DNA of 64,000 nucleotides from Cheiracanthium punctorium (Eukaryota; Arthropoda; Arachnida; Araneae; Cheiracanthiidae), in assembly GCA_038373885.1 (NCBI GenBank), contig JAWZYV010016015.1:124001-188000 (forward strand), given 5' to 3'. Positions 54,640-64,000 of this stretch are shown here, piece by piece; position 1 is the stretch's first letter; each line of letters opens with the position of its first letter. The notes below the pieces were generated by a model, which saw nothing but the letters and a program-made list of their open reading frames with translations, searched no databases and was not told the DNA's origin. A program made the position numbers and the translations under genes.

Positions 54640-55779
54640 TTCTCCCGTGACATAATAACCTCGAATTATTGGTCTTTTTCGGTCGGTTTTTCAGCATCGT
54701 CTAGTTCGAAAGGGTAAAAATTGAAGAAAAGGTTTCAGTTTTGAAGATTAGGAACTGTTTTAAGAGATTTAGCAGCACCATCAAAAAGTAGAGAAACTTC
54801 GATAAATTAAAAATGGTAAGAATTTAAAAAAAGTTTTCAGTATTGGAGATAAAGAACTGATTTAAGAGATTTTAAGCAACACCACTAGAAAGTGAGAAAA
54901 CTTAGTTATGAAAATGGATAACCGTTTGCGTCAAGACTTTGCCGGTACAAAATAGTAATTTTAGTGAAAACTACAAAATTTTAATATTTTCATTTACTTT
55001 TTTTTATGTGCTTAAAATTAAATTTTTTGTAACAGATTTTATCTTTAAATTTTAAGTATATTATTTTTATTGTCGAAAAAATGGAAGTAAAGGTTAATTT
55101 TAAAGTGTGAATAAATTTACAAAATGATAAGGACGTTAGTTTATTTTTAAATTATGTTTGTCAAAATCCTTCTTTTGAATCTGCTATGCATTTTTGTAAA
55201 AAGTTTGAAATTATTTAGCTTAATGAACAACGATAATTCTTCTTAAGGGTACATAGAACTTGAAAAAAAGAATGTTAAAGAATCTAAAAAAGTAAATTGA
55301 AAATATGTCAAGTTACCCTATATCTAAGAAAAAAAATTTTTTTTTTTCAAAGATGAACCCATATTTAGTGTTTTTTACTTTTGGTCAACGATTAACATAT
55401 TCATTACGTATACTTTTAAAAGTAAGCTTAATTTTTTAAGAGACAGAATATTTAACAGCACTTGTAATTAAAATTGACATATAAATTCAGATAAGTAATT
55501 TTGATATGGATTTTTCAGACTTGGTTTTATTTTTAGCATATGTTCTTCTTAAATTAGCTTGGAAGTACAAATTTTAGCAAACATGTTTATTATTAAATTA
55601 GTTTTTAAAAAGTATGCTCTTTTTTAGGTTTACTTTTTGTTGCTATCAAACTGCAGGGTTTTTATAATAAAAGTTTTAAATATTCCAAGCTGCATAGAGC
55701 AAAAATTACTGTACATAACAAAACGTAATCAGCTTTGCCGGAAACATTCAGCCACCATACATTATGTACGTTATTGTTT

Positions 55780-55990
55780 CTCTCGAGTGGGAGGGGGGCG
55801 GTATTGAAATATTCACTAGAAAAGGGGGCACCAGTTCAAAAAAGATTGGGAACCTATGCATTAGACTATTCGGTCCCACAGCAGGCGAGCCGAGAGTGGG
55901 GTTCACCCTCCTAAGCACTGGCCAAGGCGGTGCTCCTTCACTTTCGTCATTCTTAAGTGAGTTTAGCGACTAGGCCACTGCGGGACGCAA
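55780..55990 (-). mobile_element. tRNA-derived SINE candidate plus hAT-like end
   Basis: On the minus strand, GCAGTGGCCTAGTCGCTAAA (about 55980-55961) resembles the A-box region of tRNA-derived SINEs, with a weak B-box-like GGGTGAACCCC about 75 nt further on. Beyond it, GGTTCCCAATCTTTTTTGAA (about 55852-55833) resembles the conserved end of hAT/Charlie-like elements. The segment is GC-rich against its flanks. Boundaries are uncertain. Confidence 0.45.
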
Positions 55991-55999
55991 AATTCTCAA

Positions 56000-58857
56000 T
56001 AAGCAAAATTTTATTAGGAGCACCCAGTAGAACCAATCGAATTGAGTGTTCGACATGTTTTCAATATTACTTTTATACATTTGAAATATAACTATATACA
56101 ACACGTTGCATACATAATGCATTATAAAATACGTTTTAAAACCTTTTGATCTTATTTGCAAATGTTTGGGCGATTCTTGAAAATGTAATGTATGTATAAA
56201 AAAAGTTAATATTTTGAAAAGGGGATTTTTAAATTTTAGAAATAATTCGGATTTTGGATCAATTAGGCTTACAAAGATAATTTATTTTATATATTTTCGT
56301 AGGATTATGCAATAAAAATGGTTTAAGAATTCTCCATTATTTACTTAAATGAAATTTTAGTTTCAACTTAAAACATGTACTATTTTATTTTCGCTAACTT
56401 TGGAATTAAACTAATTCTGTATATTTCGGTTCTTTTAAAACGTCCAGTTAATTTTAATGTGAAAGGGAATATCTCTTTTTATACGCCAAGTGTACTTTAA
56501 GGTTGATAAAAGAGGATTACTCTGAGTTCTTAACTTTTTACTAATTTCCGATTAAATAATGTACGAATGTGAGTCTTTTAAATAGTGATCGCTTAATTTA
56601 TGTTGAAATTTATGTAAATTCTAACAATTATGTTTGTAATATTCAAGTTATCAAGCATTTTCATAAATTGATTATTACTTGTATGGTCATTTCCACTCAA
56701 AATATTATATTTAAATCATTATCAAATCAATACATGTATATATATATATAGTTCAAAATATTATATTTAATCATAAATATGTTGTGATTAATGTGTGCAA
56801 TGAATAACTAAAAAATGCAGGTTTATAAAACAGATTAAAAATGCTATCTTTTAATATTTTGATGAATGATTGCGTATGAACGTGCGAAAACATTTGTGAA
56901 TAATATACAAGTAAATATAGAAGATTTTAAAATTTCATTCTAAGAAATATGTATGTCTTTTTTTATATGAACATTTTTATGTAATATTGATTTTCCAATC
57001 GTCTCTAGATAGGCTTTGAACACAAGAGTTATTGAACGGAAATCAAGAATACTAAATTTAAGTATTGACAAAGTAGAAGGTGAAGTGGTGCCATCATCAA
57101 ATTTACCTGATCGTGGGACTTAAAAGACAACTACCGTGAACAGTTTAAAAACCATAGGAGATTCATATATGAAATATAAAAAGAGTTATCTGCATGTTGT
57201 ACCGACATTGGGAAAACCCAGCTGTTGACAATAATATTTTTATAATTAGCTTCCCCGGGAGGTCTCAACGCAATGTTTTCATTGCATAGAAATCATTTGT
57301 GTACGTTAATAATTTGATGGATTGCTTTTCTGAATAATAATAGTAAAAAAAAAGCCACACACTTCGTCCTGCAATTTCAGCACTTCATGAAACTATTAAC
57401 CATAACATTTCATACTTCTTGGAATCGATTTATCACAGCTGCTTCTTGTCACAGAACGTTTCACGGATGTCACAGATTACTGCTTCATCATATCTGCCTA
57501 ACTAGTTAAAATTTCAAGTTCATCCCCGGACACTACAGAAGATATAAAGAAGACGCTTTTTTTTTTTTTTTTTTTTTTTTTTGGTAAAGATTATCCGTAA
57601 CGGCTATACATTTTCGGCGCGTGAAAATTAAGTCGATTTCTTTGATCGAATAGCTACTCGTTAACTTTTTTCATCTAGACATCAATATTTTTTTTATGGG
57701 GATCATTCAACTCTGTCGCATATGTTTTGCATCTCTTTTTTCAACGTTTCGTTATTTCACACAGATCACCCTGACTCTGTTCGTTTGAAACAACTAAATT
57801 TCCTATATATCTTCTAGAGAAGATTGCTTCAAAATCCCGAAATTCGCTTTCATAGAAAGACTTCTGTGTATTCCCAGAACAATCTTTTTCGTATAAAATG
57901 AACGAAACCAATGAGTTTTTTTTCCTATGTGCATATTGAGAACTATATTTTTTTGCCCCATCTCAGGTATCGCAATCTGTCAGGTAAAAACATTTCCCCT
58001 TTGACAAATTCATTCTCCCAAAATGAATTGTCCTGGAATATATTTTTTCGGAGTCCTACGTCGACGAGGTAATTTCAGCGATATTTACCGTAGAAATTTA
58101 TGGCAGAATGTAGGTCCAGGTTCGCATGATCTACGACGTAATTTATATCACTAGTGCTCACGTTAACGGAACCAAAATGTTACATAATACACTTTGAAAA
58201 ATGAGTTCTGTCCCTGAAAATTTAAGAAAATCAAACTATTTGTGGTAGTGTATCTCTGCTATGAAACATGTAACACTTAGTTTTACCAAAATTATAAGGT
58301 ACAATTATGGAATTTCGAAAAGTTTGCATTAAAAATATTTTTTATTGAGTAAATACCACTTAACTTCCACCTTTTTTCGTATTCGTGATTTATGGCAATA
58401 TTTCTTGTTTAAAATATTTACATCTTAATTTTTGAAAGTTTAGATTACTTGCATTATATTTAAACATACATAATTTCTCTAGAAGTGTAAGTGTATTGAA
58501 GTTGCCTTATTTTCTAAAAGGGAACAGAAATTACTGCAGTTATAAAAAAAAAAACTATAGAAAATAACTTATCATAAAATACGGTACCATAACGGAATAT
58601 CAGGTTGATCTGCTTTGCTATTGTTTAATTTAGTCTAAAATTTGTACTCTGCGCGTCATATAATTAAATTCTGCATTTTGTAACATGTAAATCTGATAAC
58701 TAGAAAGCGAGATAGGGACTAAGTTTTCCATAAATCGGTTTCTAGTCAAATACTGGATATATTGCTTCGATTCAGTTTTGTGGACTTATTTGGCTTCAAC
58801 TTATGCGATATTTCACCAAAAATTCGCTAATTTTTGCAACAGTTGCCGCAATTTTAT
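56000..58857. other. AT-rich sequence with a decayed, unassigned coding-like stretch
   Basis: Minus-strand reading of about 57900-57740 is open for some 50 codons (for example YESEFRDFEAIFSRRY and SNEQSQGDLCEITKR) and continues after stops. It looks like a decayed ORF of unknown origin. A 26-T tract lies at 57557-57582. No intact gene. Confidence 0.3.
57557..57582. repeat. Uninterrupted run of 26 T
   Basis: Longest homopolymer of the window. It could be the poly(A) tail of a minus-strand retrocopy or a simple slippage tract. No target duplication was noticed. Confidence 0.9.
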
Positions 58858-58995
58858 TAAGGACCCACTCAAACCTCGTAGGACCCACTCAAACAGTTCG
58901 TAAAATCGAGTCGTAAATCCACTGTGGCTATGTATTCGGAACCATTAAAAGTAAGTTCGTAAAATTGCAAGTGTTTGTAAAAAAAGGGATCTTAA
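58858..58995. repeat. Interspersed fold-back repeat, copy 2
   Basis: Shares CCACTCAAACAGTTCGTAAA, TATTCGGAACCA, AGTTCGTAAAA and GCAAGTGTTTGTAAAA with the copy at 18169-18290. It carries an internal direct duplication of GGACCCACTCAAAC at 58861 and 58881. Confidence 0.7.
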
Positions 58996-60045
58996 AAAAG
59001 AACGCATACTGTATTCCTCAATCGATTTACGCGATTGATAGAGAATTTTCTAGAAAAAGAATGGCGTTGGAATTACTAAAAAACTCGAAGAGCCCATAAA
59101 TAGTAAAGTAAAACCTCCCAAGTCGTTAGTTTTGAATTCTCACTCGCGCAGAACGTTTCTGAGCTCTTAGTGCGAACCATAGAGTCTATATTGCGGAGTT
59201 TTGTTTTGAAAGCTGTTCGTAATTTTTTATTGTTGAATGCTGAGGAATTCAGGAGTACAGTTCAGGATTCTGCACTTGTATTCTACTGAGATTTTAGATC
59301 ACTGCTTCTAGAAATTCAACGAACAAAGTTTGTGTTTAATCCTAAGAACTCGATTGGTTACTTGAATTTTCAACTCGCAGGACTTTCAAGCTCACGAAAC
59401 CGGAAAATTAAGCAGAGTTTTTACAACAGTATTCACACATTAATTTATGTTATATTGAACATTACCTATCATTTTAAGAAAGTTTTTCTTCTTCTTTACC
59501 ATTATCTGGAGTAATCAGTAATTTAGTGGCACCTTCCCCACCCCTTGCTCTGATTCAGTTTTAAACGATAACTAGTTTAACCTGCAAAACCCTGACATAC
59601 TGAAATAACAAACGCCTCCTTTAAAACAATTAAATGACAAAATTGGAGGCGTTTCTGCACTTCTCAAATAAAGTGAGCAATTAACGCCTTCATCTAGCGA
59701 AGATGGAGTTCCATGTAAAGAACCAATGTCGCGTTATTTCCATTAGTTTTTACATTATGGCTTGTTCATTTTTGCTTTAGAAAAGGCAAAATATGGAGGT
59801 AAAATCCAAGAACCAAAACAAGACAGGCTTGGTAGCAGCTGCGTGTTCAATGTAGCACACTTCCGAGTTACACGTACCGCATCCCACACCTGCTTTAGCA
59901 TTAAAATTTTCCAATATTTAAATAAGAACAACTCTTTATAATATTTACTCAAAACGCCATGGAAATATTCGTTGCACGTACAATATTTATTGACTATCCA
60001 TTTGAAGTATAAAAATATTTTTACTTGATCGTAGGTGCACCTAGG

Positions 60046-60392
60046 TTAACCCTTTGAAGTGTAATTATTTTCACATTAATATACAAGACCAACTGGATAG
60101 TCTGTCCAACTCTGAAAAAGTGCAGCCGTTGTCATCTATACATTTAACTAGCAACAACATGGCGGTCTATCGAATTTCCCCTCTAGTGCCACAGAGCAAA
60201 AGAAGTTTTCCAGCAGAAGCGCACTGCCAGCTGTGTCGAAAACTTCCGCGTTGTTGGTAGTTAAATGGATCGATGGCAACGGTTACACTTTTTCAGCTCT
60301 GTGACCATTTAGCCATATTTTTTTGCTACCAGAAGTGAAAGCGCTGAAATAAGGTGGTTTCACGGCGCAACCACCGCACGTCAGAGGATTAG
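60046..60392. mobile_element. TTAA-type MITE, ends TTAACCCTTTGAAGTG
   Basis: 347 bp. The left end TTAACCCTTTGAAGTG and the reversed right end CTAATCCTCTGACGTG match at 12 of 16 positions, consistent with a piggyBac-type element with a decayed TTAA on the right. The GC-rich interior includes CCATCGATCC-type inverted pieces and ATGGCAACGG. It is related to 19600-20030. Confidence 0.55.
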
Positions 60393-63300
60393 GTATTTAC
60401 TCATTTACTCATTACTTCGTATTTGTTCATTCCTCTTCATCCGCTGTGGTTAGATAATTATGTATTTCGCAAGGAAAAGCAGTTCCAAATATATGTACAA
60501 AGATTCATTAATGCCCATGGTGATTATTTAAAGTGCTCATCAGTTAGAAATGCTTGTGAAAAATAAAGCATTTAAATTGCTTTTGATATAAAGCGAGGAA
60601 AAAACAAATTGTTACGTAACAGCTTCCTTTTAGTTAAAGGTTTTTAACGTATTTATACAATTTTTGCATTATTTCAATAAATTAATCGATATTAGGTTAT
60701 GTGGATGAAATGCAGTAAGAAATATTTCATAATATGATTTTAGATTAAAAACGTTACGTTACTTATGATGTTGATTATAAGGATTTTCCCTAAAGTAAGA
60801 GTTTGAATGAAGTACTTTGAGTTTAGATTTCTGTGAAACTAATGTTATTGACTGTCAAACTGTATATACAAAATAATTCTTTGAGCTTCATGCCTATATA
60901 ACAAAGAAAAAATCACGTAGTCTATGCAAAATCTAATAAGTAAAAATAAATATTATATGAAATAAGTGTTCATATGATATTTTAAATTTAAATATTCATT
61001 GCCAAAACGTCAGTTGCAAGAGACAAATAAAGAAATACTGAAATACATACCAGATGTTTCAGAGTGTTAAAATTTAAATAAAAACCCATATATACGCACA
61101 CACACAACTTAGAGCGCACTCAATGTTTTTAATTGTGGCAGTTAAAGTTTTGTTTAAATAACTAAGCATTTGGTTCATCAAACAAGAATTAGTTTAACTA
61201 AATAAGGAAATTAAAGAAACACTTAGATGTAACATTCAAAACCCAATACGTGTTATTTGAATTAAACGTTAAACTGTTTTATCTAAATATTTTTTAAAGT
61301 TTATTTCGTAAGTGATTTCTTAAGAATGCAATCCAGTTTCATTAATTCTGGAAAAAAGAACATCAGTTAACGACTTTCAAGAAGCAAAAAATGAATTAGA
61401 GTATAAAAAAGCACTACTGAATATCCTGGCATTTATTTGATAAAACTAATTTACACGAGAAAATTAAAAGACATCTACTTAAGATATGATATGCCAGTTT
61501 ATTTAGTAACTGAGACATGAGTTTGTTTTGTAGATGACATGAGACCTTTGCCATGTACACAAATTTATCAAATGTTGCATTATATAATTAACCGTCAAAA
61601 CATTCATGCTTATTGCCTGCAACTGTTATGGGCAGAATTATCTCAGTTCTAGAATTTAAAAAAAAAGCTTTGAACAATGTTATTCGGTAGCAATATTAAT
61701 TTAAAAAATACTAAGTGACACTTATGAATTCTATATATTCAGTTTAGTTTTTATTACTAGCAAATTTGTATCCCGTTTGTTACGTTACACTGTCTATAGT
61801 ATAATAATTTAACATTCAAAGAATAAATTGCGCTGAATACTGTAGCAGCCTAGATTGTTGAAATTAATTTTTTTTAAATGTATTTACTCGGATCTGAATT
61901 ACACAGTAAACGTCCATAAAAAGTCCTAATCATACTGACACTAAATAGTATCTGTTATAAAAAAAAACATGTTCATAGAATAGTTTTACTCCAGGTTACA
62001 ATTCAGGAATAAATTACTACTGTCTTAAGATTCATTTATTTATCATTAAGGCAACTGTTTAACTCGTGACTTTATTTTTATAAAAAAAAAGCATTCCCAT
62101 CGGTAAATGCGCTATTTAAATTACAATTAATTTCATATCTACAAAATTTTAAAAAGTAAGCATTCTTGCGTAAAATTTACAAAGAAGATGGGTTCATTTA
62201 GACAGGGAAGATAAATAAAAATCCGACTGTTTTTCAGATTTTGTTTATGCGCTAGAGTGCCTCTTTTTGATATGTGCAAGAGATTTTCATTCTAAAAAAT
62301 TATAAATAATTTTACCAATTTAAAATACTGTATTATTTACACTATATTCAATAACTGTTATTTATTAAAGTATAAAATCATCTATATTTCTAAAATCCCG
62401 TTAATTTCACCACAGTAATTCTAAATTTACGCATAGATTTTTTTTTCAGACTATTTTCCTCACTAAAATTAAATACAAATACACCACGAAGGAAACAAAA
62501 TTATATTTGAGAATCATTTTAATTTTACTGTCGTAAGTTAGAAAATTTAAGGAGTTATGCTGAACTTTGATGTTCTTTAAAAATGCAGGTTTCAATGTAA
62601 AGGTTTTTCTTAAGATTGTGAAATTTTAGGGATAATTTCGTGTTAAGACTAGAATTAAAACATTTTTCTTGAATTATGATGTTGATAGCAATTTAATACT
62701 AACATACGTTTAAGTGATAATAACAGAAAAAGGATTTAACTGAATCATGATTACCATCTTGAAATGGAAGGTAAAGAAACACTTATTATAATTATTATTA
62801 TTATCATCATAAGTATGTCAGAACTAGTTTCTATTTTGATGACTGAATAGATTACGACATAAAAATTATGACGGGGAGTTATTAGCTGGTTTACGTAAAA
62901 AGTATGAAAAATAGATCCGGAAGCAAGAATATACGTTTGCGCGTAAGATAACATTGCAACAGACACAAAGAACTCATTCAACCTGTACGAACTAAGTTAG
63001 AAGGATTAATTATAATGCACATTCATGCTGAAGTTTTTCAACAACTGCGTAAGATACAACAAGGATAGGTGAATAATGGCGGAACAGCAAACATCCTTTA
63101 TGTAAGAAAACATGAATCAGAATGATGAAATTTGATTTATCTGCTGAAATATATATTTTTAAACCTATTATGGCATTTTTAGCAATTTCATTTCAAAATA
63201 CAGAGCTTCTGGGTTTTAAGGTACTTCTGCGTATAACAAGTACTTTGAAGCTCAGTCCCGATTACAGTCATACAATGTTATACAATTCAGATGTTTATAA

Positions 63301-64000
63301 CGAACTTTCGTTATACTGATCGATTCCGGTAACTCGAGTGCAAACTATAGCCAGCTTCTACAGCAGATTCATAGACAAAATACGAAGAAATAACCACCCT
63401 ATGTAAGAAAAGATCGGCATATGTGGCTATGGTTGTAAAAAAAAAAATTCTAATAGTGATAAATTTTCACAATTTCCTACATTTTAGAGTAAATATAAAA
63501 AACAAAAACTTAAAAGTGGCACCAATTTTTTTTAATTGTTTCAGATTTAAATGATTTTGAAGTCAGTGATATACAGATATAGAGTGATTAAATTTTACTT
63601 CCCCAAAAATGTTAAATTAAAACATACAACCTTTATTTCAAGTTCTAGAGTTTCTTTTGCAATCGAGATAGCTTAGAGCAATAGATTAGTACTTCAATAT
63701 CTCGATATAAAACTTTATGTGTATAAAAATTTCTCTAAAGATTAAAATTATCACAGCTGTATATTTACGGTATAGATATTTACTTTCTCCCCCCCCCTTA
63801 ACAAATCGACTTTTTTCAATCCTTCATTTAAAATTGAAAAGTTATTTTTCCCTTTAAATTGTTGAAATCAAATTTATTTGAACCCACTAAATTTCTTTCA
63901 AAACTACAAAACTATTTTCCGGGACTGAACAGTTTCTGTTTCTAAATTTAAACAAGTATTCAAATAAATTTTGGTATAAAAAATAAATTCTGGAACTTAA
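60393..64000. other. AT-rich sequence, no gene seen
   Basis: No coding region, RNA gene or recognisable mobile element. An (ATT)n run lies at about 62783-62810 and a short C run near 63790. Confidence 0.5.

Overview
The window is eukaryotic. It is very AT-rich, has long introns with canonical GT-AG ends, and is crowded with short inverted-repeat transposon relics. The gene family, the mariner subtypes and the SINE-like pieces point to an arthropod, most likely an arachnid such as a spider. That taxonomic call is an inference. No bacterial, organellar or viral gene set is visible.

The backbone of the window is one large gene on the minus strand, an ADAMTS secreted metalloprotease. It spans at least 681-49689 and runs off the left edge. 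I reconstructed ten exons, in transcript order: 49689-49535, 42281-42198, 34828-34716, 34147-34107, 32587-32482, 23177-23028, 20355-20100, 10971-10826, 8527-8464 and 798-681. All intron phases agree and together they give 1233 coding bases (411 codons' worth). They encode the end of the prodomain with its furin site, the whole reprolysin catalytic domain (HEIGH...H zinc site), the disintegrin-like domain, the first thrombospondin type 1 repeat and the start of the cysteine-rich domain. The rest of the cysteine-rich domain, the spacer and any further TSP1 repeats must lie left of position 1. The signal peptide and most of the prodomain lie right of 49.69 kb, or beyond the window. Disintegrin and TSP1 residues look most like the ADAMTS9/20 (GON-1) group.

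The introns, 0.57 to 9.3 kb long, hold nearly everything else. There is a relic of a pogo/Tigger-like element with a C-terminal PHD-type finger (about 6.15-7.27 kb) and a hAT element inserted into the end of a pogo-like element with a perfect 8-bp target duplication (16.5-17.9 kb). There is also a TTAA-flanked piggyBac-type MITE (20.5 kb) beside a 76-bp tandem duplication, and a decayed mariner transposase (24.7-25.2 kb). Further along are a hAT MITE with an 8-bp duplication (27.4 kb), another mariner fragment (38.5 kb), and a compact 820-bp mariner that keeps only the DNA-binding part of its transposase between 160-bp inverted repeats (41.2-42.0 kb). Several palindromic MITEs and tRNA-derived SINE candidates complete the set. 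A perfect 22-bp hairpin with a 12-nt loop (10474-10529) and a 166-bp fold-back just upstream of a catalytic-domain exon (34925-35090) are the most interesting non-coding structures.

From 49.69 to 64 kb no gene can be assigned with confidence. It holds two weak candidate coding segments (about 54.4 kb and 53.5 kb, minus strand), a few MITE/SINE relics and low-complexity AT sequence. I did not find a clearly new biological system. The interest lies in the ADAMTS structure, the nested transposons and the unexplained hairpins.
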